Assembly: GCF_000708265.2 (NCBI RefSeq)
Contig: NZ_JCKI01000008.1
Span: forward strand, 487,592 to 551,591
DNA length: 64,000 bases
Reading direction: 5' to 3'
DNA from: Pedobacter sp. R20-19
Lineage (GTDB): Bacteria; Bacteroidota; Bacteroidia; Sphingobacteriales; Sphingobacteriaceae
A model generated the notes under the pieces. The model was given only the letters and a program-made list of their open reading frames with translations. It was not told the origin of the DNA and made no database searches. A program made the translations under genes and the position numbers. Positions within the stretch are counted from its first letter, which is position 1. Each line of letters starts with the position of its first letter. Of this stretch, positions 27,980 through 36,220 are shown piece after piece.

Positions 27980-28531
27980 TTAAGTCACAGAACTTCTCAA
28001 CGGGTTCAAATAATTTAACTGTTTTATTTCAAATAATTCTTCTAATTTCTCTATTCCAAAATTCCATCTATAATTTCGCTCTTCTAAAGTAATCGGGATC
28101 AGCCAAAAAAATGAAATTAATTCACCATGTAACTCAACTTCTTCAAACTCCTGCCCATCAAGATATGGTCTAGAGATAAGTCCATGATCGCAAATTGAAT
28201 TTGGTTGCCATGGTCTTCCAAAGTTAACAGTGTCATCTAAACCTAACGGCTTAGATGTGATATTATAATAAGCAATGGCAGTAAGAATTTCAGCGATTTC
28301 ATTGTTTTCAGTTAGGAAAAATAAATGTAGTTCTATGGGTGATTTTGCATTAACTGACATTCCAACTGTTGCATATGTCCACATACTTCTATTTGCATTT
28401 GGAGGTATAACCATTATAGTAAATTTTGGATTTTCTAAAATTATTGGTCACTTTTCCAGGGTAATAAAGTATTCATTTTCAACTGCCCATTTATTATAAT
28501 ATTGTTCTGTAATATTTTTTAACCAGTTCAT
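27980..28531 (-). pseudogene. Suppressor-of-fused (SUFU) domain immunity gene interrupted by a stop codon
   Basis: From ATG 28414 a 144-residue frame reads a SUFU-type domain (PPNANRSMWTYATVGMS, IELHLFFLTE, ISFFWLIPITLEERNY). Upstream in the same frame are 39 more codons beginning at ATG 28531-28529 (MNWLKNITEQYYNKW), broken only by one TGA at 28450-28448 between LEK and PIILENP. A single base change from GGA would create it. SUFU proteins are a known immunity family in bacterial polymorphic toxin loci. Either the gene is dead or a shortened protein starts at 28414. Confidence 0.75.
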
Positions 28532-28544
28532 ATTTTTTATCAAT

Positions 28545-28607
28545 TTAATCGAGGCCTAATTCCTTCTTCTTTTCAGTATATTTTATTACGCTCTCTAATC
28601 TTTCCAT
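28545..28607 (-). pseudogene. Possible gene fragment (20 codons)
   Basis: A short frame reading MERLESVIKYTEKKKELGLD ends at 28545-28547, 13 bases before the SUFU gene start. The open frame extends upstream without another ATG into the terminator at 28672-28699. It could be the tail of a lost toxin or immunity gene or just chance. Weakly supported. Confidence 0.25.
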
Positions 28608-28671
28608 ATGATTTATATTTATGGTTTTAACTTCCAACAAAATCGCCAAGGGTTTATTTAGCACTAAAATC

Positions 28672-28699
28672 AAAAGCACAAACGTTTGCTTGTGCTTTT
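28672..28699 (-). terminator. Rho-independent terminator after the DUF1911-like gene
   Basis: AAAAGCACAA (28672-28681) pairs with TTGTGCTTTT (28690-28699), with an 8-base loop; on the minus strand it is followed by GATTTTAG. It lies 30 bases past the stop at 28729. Confidence 0.7.
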
Positions 28700-28728
28700 A
28701 ATATTAATCAAAAAATTATTTATTTTTT

Positions 28729-29679
28729 TTAATCTAACAAACTCCAGTTATTGCCTTTTTTAGCAGGCGGGATGACATCTAATCCAAACGTTAAACCCGG
28801 GTTATCATTTACTAATTTTGCCTTACATTTTAAAACCAGTTCATCTTCCTCGAAGGGGATAATGGCATCTGGCAATTGGTTAATCTCCAAGCGCATTAAA
28901 TCATGTTTAGCTTCATAAGCAGGCAAACCCAATTGCTTTCTAATGGCCAGCCAGGTTAAAATCTCTACCGGAAAAATGAAATAATCAGAACTAGAAAATT
29001 CTGGTCCATCCTCTCCTCCATATTCATCCATAGTTACATCCTCATCAGATTGTTTAATATGAAAATCACAGAGCTGATTGATCAAATTAGCTAATATATT
29101 AATATCAGCAGTGTCCCAATCATCCATTGCTGCCTGGTAAACACCCATATCTTCAGGATAGTGCAGTTTACTTTTATCTAGAACGATATCTTGCCATTTG
29201 CAAAACAGCATTAAAATAAACCAAGGATGTTTTGCCCAGGCATTTCCGCCTGTGTAATGTTTACTGTATAGCATTTTAATTAAGAAATTGCCATAGGCCT
29301 TGGCCTGATCGACCCAGCCCAAATACATCAATTGCCCCAAATGCATGGTGCTATATTGAAATAGTACAGCAGAATGATAAGTTGGAGAGGTACTGCCTAA
29401 AGCATAATGCCAATTATTCGCTTCCACAGTAAGACTAGTATTCTTAGAAATTAAATTAAAATTTAATTTCTTTGTCTGTATATAATTATCTAAAAATTGC
29501 CACAAGTAAAAACTGGCAAGTCTTTCAAAATTCAACCCTACAGAACTTCTGTGCTTTTTATCTTTTAAATATCCTTCGAGGTCTTCTAAAGGCTCTTCAA
29601 AATGAGAGTCTAAGCTTTTCTTAATCTGAAATTCTTTCTTTTTTTTTGTGTAGGCTATTGCTTTTACTAAATCATCCAT
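28729..29679 (-). CDS. Probable immunity protein, PoNi-like (DUF1910/DUF1911-type)
   Basis: A 316-residue soluble helical protein. The N-terminal half (SVGLNFERLASFYLWQFLDN, STMHLGQLMYLGW) and the C-terminal YFIFPVEILTWLAIRKQLGL, where PoNi proteins have an aromatic-Glu-Ala motif, resemble the DUF1910-DUF1911 architecture of immunity proteins against PoNe-type DNase toxins. The resemblance is by pattern and not certain. It lies 23 bp downstream of a detached PD-(D/E)xK nuclease toxin domain, the usual toxin-then-immunity order. It is followed by a terminator. Confidence 0.6.
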   Translation of the reverse strand: MDDLVKAIAYTKKKKEFQIKKSLDSHFEEPLEDLEGYLKDKKHRSSVGLNFERLASFYLWQFLDNYIQTKKLNFNLISKNTSLTVEANNWHYALGSTSPTYHSAVLFQYSTMHLGQLMYLGWVDQAKAYGNFLIKMLYSKHYTGGNAWAKHPWFILMLFCKWQDIVLDKSKLHYPEDMGVYQAAMDDWDTADINILANLINQLCDFHIKQSDEDVTMDEYGGEDGPEFSSSDYFIFPVEILTWLAIRKQLGLPAYEAKHDLMRLEINQLPDAIIPFEEDELVLKCKAKLVNDNPGLTFGLDVIPPAKKGNNWSLLD

Positions 29680-29702
29680 AATCGTTATACTATATTCTAA
29701 AA

Positions 29703-30104
29703 TTAAGGTTTTAACCAGTCTCTTTTTTCCGTACCTAAAAGATTACCATCTTTATCAACATATACATCATGTTTCTCCACATCAATTGATTTGCCCTGTC
29801 TTTTGGCTTGTCTAAGTGCTTCCTGTGCTTCTTCCGCCTCTTTAGAACTTACACCATCGGTATAACCATCATCTTCTCTTGCCGCACGATTTAACCTATC
29901 ATTGGTATAATCTTCACCACCCATTTCCCGTTGTGGCTTTGATAACGGTATATCCTTTCTAGCACCATCTGCCCAAAGGCGTTCCTGCTGGGTGGTTTTT
30001 ACCTCTATCTTTTTCATGGCCCCGGTTTCCGAATTACGGGCTACAATGTCTACGCCATTACCAGATTTGTTCTGTACCCTATAAAATTTATCAAAGCCAT
30101 TCAT
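29703..30104 (-). CDS. Detached nuclease toxin domain (PD-(D/E)xK-like, PoNe/Tox-REase type)
   Basis: A 133-residue protein with the order GNGVDIVARN then KKIEVKTTQQ: an Asp, an ExK and a Thr-Thr, as in PD-(D/E)xK nucleases. Next comes PLSKPQREMGGEDYTNDRLN, a Gln-Arg/Arg-Leu segment typical of REase-fold toxins. Toxin domains of this kind normally form the C-terminus of a large secreted protein; here there is no N-terminal trafficking domain, and an in-frame TGA lies at 30119-30117, five codons before the ATG. It is either an orphan module awaiting recombination or a small cargo effector. The likely immunity gene follows. Confidence 0.65.
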   Translation of the reverse strand: MNGFDKFYRVQNKSGNGVDIVARNSETGAMKKIEVKTTQQERLWADGARKDIPLSKPQREMGGEDYTNDRLNRAAREDDGYTDGVSSKEAEEAQEALRQAKRQGKSIDVEKHDVYVDKDGNLLGTEKRDWLKP

Positions 30105-30201
30105 CGGATGGCTTTGTCACGTAAAGGAATTTTAACAGGAAAATCCTATCATTTTAAATTTACCATTCTATAAGCTTGAAGGGTGATGCTACAAAAATAA
30201 A

Positions 30202-30245
30202 AAGAGGCTGTATCATTTTTTTTTTTTAAAATGATACAGCCTCTT
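30202..30245 (-). terminator. Strong terminator after SUKH-like immunity gene
   Basis: Perfect 18-bp arms AAGAGGCTGTATCATTTT (30202-30219) and AAAATGATACAGCCTCTT (30228-30245) with an 8-base loop, followed on the minus strand by a T-rich run. The right arm is also found in the decayed copy at 27334. Confidence 0.9.
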
Positions 30246-30272
30246 CTAAAAAATTCTGTTTAAGACATCACA

Positions 30273-30752
30273 TTAATTACTATATTCTTCCTCAATATTC
30301 TCTCCTAATGCAAGTTTGAGTATAATCTCAAAAAATAATTCATTATCGTCCGTAGAGAAAATAACATCTTCGAAACGTTCTCGGGATCGATAGCTAAAGC
30401 TTTCATCGCTTAACGACTGTACAAACAAATACATCTCCGATTCTGCGTAAAATAAATAATCAACAAAATCATGCCATTCTTCATTTGCTTCTATTAAACC
30501 ATAAACAAACCGATTTTGATAGCCTTCAACAGGTAGTGTTTTAGTCCCATACAGCACAATACCATCATTATCGATTCCGTTTGTTTGTGTTAATATTTTC
30601 TTGTATGCTTCAGCTAATTCCACTTTAAACATTTGCCTTATCTTACTTTCTAAATCATTGATTTCTTCAGTAGTTGCAGGTGATTGAAGCTGATCGCCAT
30701 ATTTTAAATGCTGTTCCTTTATCGCAGAAATAATATTTTCTAATTTTTTCAT
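30273..30752 (-). CDS. SMI1/KNR4 (SUKH) family, YrhA-like immunity protein
   Basis: A 159-residue protein with SUKH features: an N-terminal helix pair, EAYKKILTQTNGIDNDGIVLYG (the L-x3-NG turn typical of SMI1/KNR4) and a C-terminal RSRERFEDVIFS plus LFFEIILKLALGENIEEE tail. SUKH proteins are common immunity proteins of polymorphic toxins. It lies between the SUKH gene at 30842 and the detached toxin domain. A partial, decayed second copy is found 3 kb downstream (27334-27513). Its target toxin is unknown. Confidence 0.78.
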   Translation of the reverse strand: MKKLENIISAIKEQHLKYGDQLQSPATTEEINDLESKIRQMFKVELAEAYKKILTQTNGIDNDGIVLYGTKTLPVEGYQNRFVYGLIEANEEWHDFVDYLFYAESEMYLFVQSLSDESFSYRSRERFEDVIFSTDDNELFFEIILKLALGENIEEEYSN

Positions 30753-30798
30753 AATATTAAATTATAAAACAAACTAATTATAATAAGCTCCTAAAAGT

Positions 30799-30820
30799 AA
30801 AAGCTCCATTAGGAGCTTTT
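30799..30820 (-). terminator. Terminator hairpin after SUKH gene
   Basis: AAAAGCTCC (30799-30807) pairs with GGAGCTTTT (30812-30820) around an ATTA loop, followed on the minus strand by TTTTACTTTT. Confidence 0.75.
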
Positions 30821-30841
30821 AGATATTTGTTATGAACATTC

Positions 30842-31294
30842 TTACACTTTCGGAGCAGGTGTGGTTTCTAATATTTTTAAGAAATCAGCAAAAGACTCCG
30901 CAATGAAATAAGTATTTAATTCATCAGTAGATTCTTTAAAAAAATATGTATGGTCATAATACCATATGCCGTCATTCTCCCCGTCAAATACCAGTAATAA
31001 AAAGCCTGAACCAATATCATTTCCTATTAAAAAAGATGACTCTGCTATATCATCTCCATACTCTTTATTAATTCTGACTATATCTGCGGCCTTTTCTTTT
31101 GTATCTATGCCAAAAAAATAGCCCATTGGTATTGCTTGATTTATTTCTTTGACATAAAAAAATCCGTTTTCAATATCAGCTCCATTGTTCTCAATTAAAA
31201 AATTTCTATAATCAACTGGTAACTCAATTGAAAATTCATCTTCCAGATAAGCTATGTTTTTTGGATCACCATTTTGAAATTTAATCACTTCCAT
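30842..31294 (-). CDS. SMI1/KNR4 (SUKH) family immunity protein
   Basis: A 150-residue SUKH protein: IAYLEDEFSIELPVDYRNFL followed by NNGADIENGFFYV, then FLIGNDIGSGFLLLV and IWYYDHTYFF, all classical SMI1/KNR4 positions. It is the first gene after the PAAR-WHH nuclease effector (20 bp downstream), so it is the best candidate for its cognate immunity protein; SUKH proteins commonly neutralise HNH-type nuclease toxins. A terminator follows, separating it from the next immunity gene. Confidence 0.9.
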   Translation of the reverse strand: MEVIKFQNGDPKNIAYLEDEFSIELPVDYRNFLIENNGADIENGFFYVKEINQAIPMGYFFGIDTKEKAADIVRINKEYGDDIAESSFLIGNDIGSGFLLLVFDGENDGIWYYDHTYFFKESTDELNTYFIAESFADFLKILETTPAPKV

Positions 31295-31314
31295 AATCTT
31301 TTTTTTTAAATATA

Positions 31315-32709
31315 TTATTTTTTTCCAAAAGCCACTTTTTTTCCATTTGCCACACCACCTTGATGTGTAAATCTATCGTGTATAGTACGATCAACCTCCT
31401 GCATCGTTTTGCCATCTTCATGATGATGCCATACAGTTTCTTTTTTATCTAATTTAGGCGGTTTTTTGTTTGATAATTTTTCAGCATCTGAATAATCAGT
31501 GGTATAATTTCCTTTTTGTTCTCCTATATCGACAGATTGTCTTGAATGAGGACCAAAATCTGGAGAGCCATTGATATAACGTACTTTATTTCCTTCCCAA
31601 TCAATGTATCTCCAAGTTCCATCATCTAGCACCTCAATTTTTCCTCCTTTTCCAAACCATTTGGTAATATCTGGTGAATGCAATGGCTTCTTTAATTTTA
31701 AGATATCATCCATAAGATTTGTAATAACCTTTGGTCTGCTCCCCACCTTAAAAATCCCTTTCACTTTACCTGCCAAAGCTTCCAGCTTCATAGCACTCTG
31801 CAATTTAGCGATTGCCGCGGTTATTCCTGCCATTCTATCGGCACCCAGAACAAATTTACCTGCAGAGGTTACCCCCTTTACGGCAGCGCCCGCACCTTTA
31901 GTACCCACTACTGCTTCCAGCACACCTTCATAAACTTCGCCAACCACCTCACTGCGTTCTTCGGTGGTACCATTTACCACCTTCTTATCCCATCCGTCAG
32001 CTATGGCATCGCCAATGGCCTCATGCGTGGGCGCCAGATCAGTACCAAAAACCGAATCAAAATCTTTCAGCCGTTGATCAGGTGTAGACATTTGCCCTAC
32101 AGGAGATTGTGTGCCATAACCCACTACCGCTATGCCTACCATTTTAGTTAGCCCCTTTGCGGTTTCTACCGGATGGCTTACCATTTGCACCAAACCATTC
32201 CATGTGCCCTTTAATCCTTGCCTAAAGCCACGGCCAACGCCTTGTGTTACATCTGCGCCACCATCGGTAAACAGATCCAGTATAGGGCCAATAGGCGAGG
32301 TTAAGGCTGCGCCCAATATCCCATCCAGCAGTGGGATGCCATCTACCCTACTTTCTTTATCGTTTTCCAATGCAGCCATTGCTTCATCTACGCTAGGAAA
32401 TATTTCTATGGTACCCCCCGCCTGGCATTTGCAATACGAAGAAAACAACAGTGGTGCCTGCCCCAATACTTTTTGTGCGCCATCGTGTGCTTTTAGCCAA
32501 TTCGGGGCTACCGGCATGCAGGCACTCCCGGTAATGGAACATACCCCAAAGCTGGGAATATTCACCACCGGAATATTATCAGTTACAGTGGCTATTTGTA
32601 GTTTACTTACCGCATGTTTTTTCGGGGTAGTAAGCAAGGGTAAAACAGTTGCCCCCTTATCACACTTTAAGATTACGCCATGAAAGGCATACAAATCATC
32701 CTTAGCCAT
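31315..32709 (-). CDS. PAAR-like (DUF4280) effector with C-terminal WHH nuclease toxin domain
   Basis: A 464-residue type VI effector. Residues 1-115 are a DUF4280 PAAR-like tip domain (GVILKCDKGATVLPLL, CSITGSACMPV, CKCQAGG). A Gly/Ala-rich helical middle follows, including hydrophobic stretches. The C-terminus is a WHH-type HNH/Endo VII nuclease: WHHHEDGKTM (from 427), His444 and His449 in RFTHQGG, a known DNase toxin family. It would sit on the VgrG spike and be delivered into rival cells. Its start overlaps the previous gene by 8 bp, and a SUKH immunity gene lies 20 bp downstream. Confidence 0.9.
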   Translation of the reverse strand: MAKDDLYAFHGVILKCDKGATVLPLLTTPKKHAVSKLQIATVTDNIPVVNIPSFGVCSITGSACMPVAPNWLKAHDGAQKVLGQAPLLFSSYCKCQAGGTIEIFPSVDEAMAALENDKESRVDGIPLLDGILGAALTSPIGPILDLFTDGGADVTQGVGRGFRQGLKGTWNGLVQMVSHPVETAKGLTKMVGIAVVGYGTQSPVGQMSTPDQRLKDFDSVFGTDLAPTHEAIGDAIADGWDKKVVNGTTEERSEVVGEVYEGVLEAVVGTKGAGAAVKGVTSAGKFVLGADRMAGITAAIAKLQSAMKLEALAGKVKGIFKVGSRPKVITNLMDDILKLKKPLHSPDITKWFGKGGKIEVLDDGTWRYIDWEGNKVRYINGSPDFGPHSRQSVDIGEQKGNYTTDYSDAEKLSNKKPPKLDKKETVWHHHEDGKTMQEVDRTIHDRFTHQGGVANGKKVAFGKK

Positions 32710-33637
32710 GTGTTACCTCCTTTTCTGTTGCAGAAATAATCACCTCTTCTTCCTTATACCAACCTTTGGCTACTATGGTTTCCAGGTAACTGTTTGCATA
32801 AGTTAAATGGGTTACCTTAAGCGCATCTGCAGTTTTAAAACGGTATTGCTCAGCAAAATCTACTTTTAAGCTATCATCGCTATCAAAATTCCCGTTCAGG
32901 GTATGCATCCAATTGCTTAAATGCTGCTTTTGATACATTGCTTCATCTAATCCGCCCAGCCGTAACCAAGCCAAATCACTACCGCTATCCTGTGCAGGTT
33001 TGTACAACCAGCAAGCCTTTAAGGGCAAAACGGCTTTATTGCCAAAATAACCGGGTATGTGAAGCGGTTCTGCAAGCTGATTAAAGCCGGGCTGGCTGTT
33101 GTGAAGGTTAGCAGCCTTATAAGCACTGATGATGGTTCTGATTACCGCGTTATGTGGGATTATTTTTTGTAAGAAAAGCGTATTTGAAAGATTTCTTTCA
33201 AAAAAACGCTGGAGGTTTGCAGCCTGCTTTTTATCTTTTACGTGTGTAGATATTTGTTTTTTCTTCTCTTTTAAAAACAGTGACTGGCTAATGGGATAAA
33301 GTGTATCCAGTACATGGCCCTGCTCATCCATATAAATTTCGATTCTTTTGATACAATTGAAAAACAGGTAAATTTCTGGCAGACAGTTTAACGACCAATC
33401 GCATTGAACGTTGTTCATTAAAATACTCCACTTTTGGATTTTGGAATGCTCCAACTGTACACCAATGGCAATATCACCTGTAATATGGTGCGTTACATCA
33501 CGGTTTGCCAGCCAGTGTTTATGCTTATATGTGAAATTAAAAAGTTGTTTATCAGTGCCAATAACCGGCGGAAAAGCTTCTGAATCCAGTTCAGCGTTGC
33601 TTTTACCTATTCCTAAGAAATCATTTAACCAGCTCAT
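32702..33637 (-). CDS. Unknown protein between VgrG and PAAR effector (possible loading adaptor)
   Basis: A 311-residue soluble protein without signal peptide or recognised domain. It contains YKHKHWLANRDVTHHITGDI near the N-terminus, a helical KKQISTHVKDKKQAANLQRF region and a beta-rich C-terminal half. It lies 2 bp after vgrG and overlaps the PAAR gene by 8 bp, so all three are made together. In other type VI systems genes in this slot encode chaperones or adaptors that load effectors onto VgrG; that is an inference from position, not homology. Confidence 0.7.
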   Translation of the reverse strand: MSWLNDFLGIGKSNAELDSEAFPPVIGTDKQLFNFTYKHKHWLANRDVTHHITGDIAIGVQLEHSKIQKWSILMNNVQCDWSLNCLPEIYLFFNCIKRIEIYMDEQGHVLDTLYPISQSLFLKEKKKQISTHVKDKKQAANLQRFFERNLSNTLFLQKIIPHNAVIRTIISAYKAANLHNSQPGFNQLAEPLHIPGYFGNKAVLPLKACWLYKPAQDSGSDLAWLRLGGLDEAMYQKQHLSNWMHTLNGNFDSDDSLKVDFAEQYRFKTADALKVTHLTYANSYLETIVAKGWYKEEEVIISATEKEVTHG

Positions 33638-33639
33638 TA

Positions 33640-35538
33640 TTAATTCGAGTTAATAATTTTTGAACTCAGGTTAATTTCTTCCGCACCATCTATATTAACT
33701 GTTTTGCCCTTCATATTGGTAAGGCCTTCGGCATCTTTACCTAAATCAACCAGGGGCGCCGTATTTTCGATGCTTTCTTCTCCTTCTACCGTAATTTTTT
33801 TCCCTTTAATGTCGATGGTTTGCGTAGCAGCAGCGGTTTGTTCTGGAGTAGCACCTTCTGCCGGAGCCAGATTCCCCATGGTAATTTTTGGCGATTGAAT
33901 ATCGATACTAGCCCGCCCATTGATGCTGATGTTCTCGCCACTGATGGCAATATTCCCCTCCTTATCAAGGGTGATGGTACTTTTGCCACTTTGGATCACA
34001 ATTTTATTTCCCGCCTGTGCGGTAAGTAAAGCCTGTCCGTTTTTAATATTCACAAAATTAGCCGCACTGGTGCCCATATTCAGCGCATGGTTTAAATCAT
34101 CAAAAGTTAAAGCACTGCCTTTTCTCGAAGTTAAACCCTTCGTATTACTGTTCTTAAAACCACTACTATCGCCACTTTTGCCATGGTAGACACTGCCCAT
34201 CACTACAGGACGTGCTACGTTTCCTTCTTCAAAGGCAATCACCACCTGGTCGCCTATTTCGGGGATGATATGAAATCCACGATTTTTTCCGGTATCACCA
34301 CTCCCCGCATTTGGGCTTAATACCCGTAGCCATTCGGTAGGATCGTTGATTTGACATGCCCATTTAAACTTCACCTTAATCCGACCCTGTCCCTGCGGAT
34401 CATCATTAGCCAATACATCAGCTAGCTGCATATCCGGATAGGGCTTTTCATAATTTTTCACCAGGATCCGTTCAGTATCAGCTACCACCCCTTCAAACGT
34501 ATTGTGATATTTCCCTGTCCCATCAAAGTTATGGGTAACGCTGGTAATTAAAAACCGACCCAGGCTTTCTGTTAAAAAAGCAACCTCCTGCCTGATGCTC
34601 ATGGTAATTTCGGCGATGGTACCGATACCCAATGCTGCATTATCACCACTAGCATTTACCTTTAAAAGGTCGCTGATGTGTGCCTTTTCTTCATTCTCTA
34701 CATGCCTTTTAATATCGCTGCTATTATCCACCCTGATGAGCGATGGCTGATTAAAGGTTTTGCTGTACATCAGGTTAGAAGCTTTGATGGCATGTGCCAG
34801 ATCGGGATTGCCGTCCGACTGTCCAGTGCTTTCGCTTTCCAGCATTTCATCCTGTTTAGGGTTATAGGCAAAGCGTTTGTTCCTGATAGGGGCAACTTCC
34901 ATGGCATATTGCAGGTTATGCACATCGCGGCCATAAAATAAGGCAATGTCTTTCTGCACATCGGGTTTACCAAAATTCAGTTGGTGCCCATCATAATACA
35001 GCCATTCGTGGTATTCGCCTGATAGGCGGTTTAAAAATTCCCAGTCACTTTCTTTGTACTGGATCAGGTAATCTATGCTGGCCTCTCGGCTGGCATTCGC
35101 TACAATTTTTAAATCATTAGCGGGAGTATCAATAGTGGCTAGTTTTACAATTTCATTTAAATCTTTATCCAGGTAAGATCCCAAATCTTCGCCCCTGTCT
35201 ATTAAAATGGTTGGGCTATAGCCACTCACAATTAATACCCCATGGTAGCCATGGCTTTGGGCCAGTTCTACACGGGTAACCAAACCAGAAAATTGCTGCA
35301 TCTGTTCAGCTAAATAGCCAAAGGAGGCTGTCAGGGTTTTACCGACGAAATCACGACTATCATCCAGGTTAATCAAACCCGGCGCACCCATCTGGTCGTG
35401 GTTAAACCGCAGCTCAAAATAATGATGACTATTAAAGGCTTGCTGTAAACTAAAAGAGGCAAAATGAGTTATTGCCTGGTCTTCTATATTAATTTCGGTG
35501 ATGAGTTGGTTTTCCATATGATTTAGATATTCATCCAT
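33640..35538 (-). CDS. Type VI secretion spike protein VgrG (Bacteroidota type)
   Basis: A 632-residue Vgr family protein. Residues ~10-360 form the gp27-like part (FVGKTLTASFGYL, SREASIDYLIQYKESDWEFL), ~370-455 the gp5-like OB domain (GRIKVKFKWACQINDPTEWL, IPEIGDQVVIAFEEGNVARP, MGSVYHG), and the rest a beta-helix needle (KIVIQSGKSTITLDKEGNI). VgrG trimers cap the Hcp tube and carry PAAR and effectors. No other type VI genes are in the window, so this is an orphan vgrG that must use machinery encoded elsewhere. An alternative ATG lies at 35517. Confidence 0.92.
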   Translation of the reverse strand: MDEYLNHMENQLITEINIEDQAITHFASFSLQQAFNSHHYFELRFNHDQMGAPGLINLDDSRDFVGKTLTASFGYLAEQMQQFSGLVTRVELAQSHGYHGVLIVSGYSPTILIDRGEDLGSYLDKDLNEIVKLATIDTPANDLKIVANASREASIDYLIQYKESDWEFLNRLSGEYHEWLYYDGHQLNFGKPDVQKDIALFYGRDVHNLQYAMEVAPIRNKRFAYNPKQDEMLESESTGQSDGNPDLAHAIKASNLMYSKTFNQPSLIRVDNSSDIKRHVENEEKAHISDLLKVNASGDNAALGIGTIAEITMSIRQEVAFLTESLGRFLITSVTHNFDGTGKYHNTFEGVVADTERILVKNYEKPYPDMQLADVLANDDPQGQGRIKVKFKWACQINDPTEWLRVLSPNAGSGDTGKNRGFHIIPEIGDQVVIAFEEGNVARPVVMGSVYHGKSGDSSGFKNSNTKGLTSRKGSALTFDDLNHALNMGTSAANFVNIKNGQALLTAQAGNKIVIQSGKSTITLDKEGNIAISGENISINGRASIDIQSPKITMGNLAPAEGATPEQTAAATQTIDIKGKKITVEGEESIENTAPLVDLGKDAEGLTNMKGKTVNIDGAEEINLSSKIINSN

Positions 35539-36116
35539 TCAACTTTAACATATCCTCAGCATTTTATATTAAATTATTTTATTGAAAATGAATGAGTTGC
35601 TGCTAAAATTAAAATTGATTATTTGGTTATGCTATAATTAAGCCTCGACCAAATATTAAGCCAATGATCATCTATATCGCTCATATATAAGCGCTAACTC
35701 ATACATCTGTTTTAAAAATATTTATTGAAATGCATTTAAATGCAGATTTTAAAAAAGTAAAGGGATTGTATTTATTTTAAAATAATTTTAGTATTACTTA
35801 TCATACAATTTACCAGCTTAAATATTGTGGAACTTTTGGGGCATTGTGTTGCACTTTCTCCACAACATCCGGTAATTATAAGCTCAAATCATCTGTACCA
35901 TTACAGAAAATTTGCAGTTGGCCTGTTTTGAAAAATTAACCTTGCAATAGCTGGTAATTTACAAGAACTGAAAACAAGCGATAAAAGATAGTGCCTATTA
36001 GAATATTTTACTGTAAAAATACCTTACAGCAAGATTATTGATCAATCTGAACTAAAGAAATCATCCGCTTAACTATAAACGATCTCTCTAAGCTATAGAC
36101 CATTCTACTAAATTAT
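35539..36116. other. AT-rich intergenic region upstream of vgrG
   Basis: This spacer separates the divergent vgrG gene and the unknown gene at 36314. It is visibly AT-rich. I find no credible gene, RNA or repeat in this part; the promoter of the vgrG operon probably lies near 35540-35700 but no clean consensus stands out. Confidence 0.5.
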
Positions 36117-36147
36117 TTTGTAGATTAGATTATAGTTATTATCTTGC
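36117..36147 (+). promoter_or_regulatory. Promoter for the unknown gene at 36314
   Basis: TTTG (36117-36120), exactly 19 bases, then TATCTTGC (36140-36147), close to the -33/-7 consensus. The start site would be near 36152, giving a leader of about 160 nt. Confidence 0.5.
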
Positions 36148-36220
36148 CTCCGCAGAATAATAACTAATATAATTTTCACTTAAAACAGAGTTCCAATCAA
36201 TTAAATTTATTTACAATATT

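Noticed and set aside
30097..30120. An 8-bp inverted repeat around the start of the detached toxin domain, considered as a recombination site
   Set aside because: It is short and partly made of codons of the gene itself, and no matching copy was noticed at the effector's toxin junction.
33640..35538. Possible contractile phage tail or eCIS origin of the VgrG gene
   Set aside because: No sheath, tube, baseplate or AAA+ ATPase gene lies nearby, and the adjoining DUF4280 effector with immunity genes fits a type VI spike cassette.
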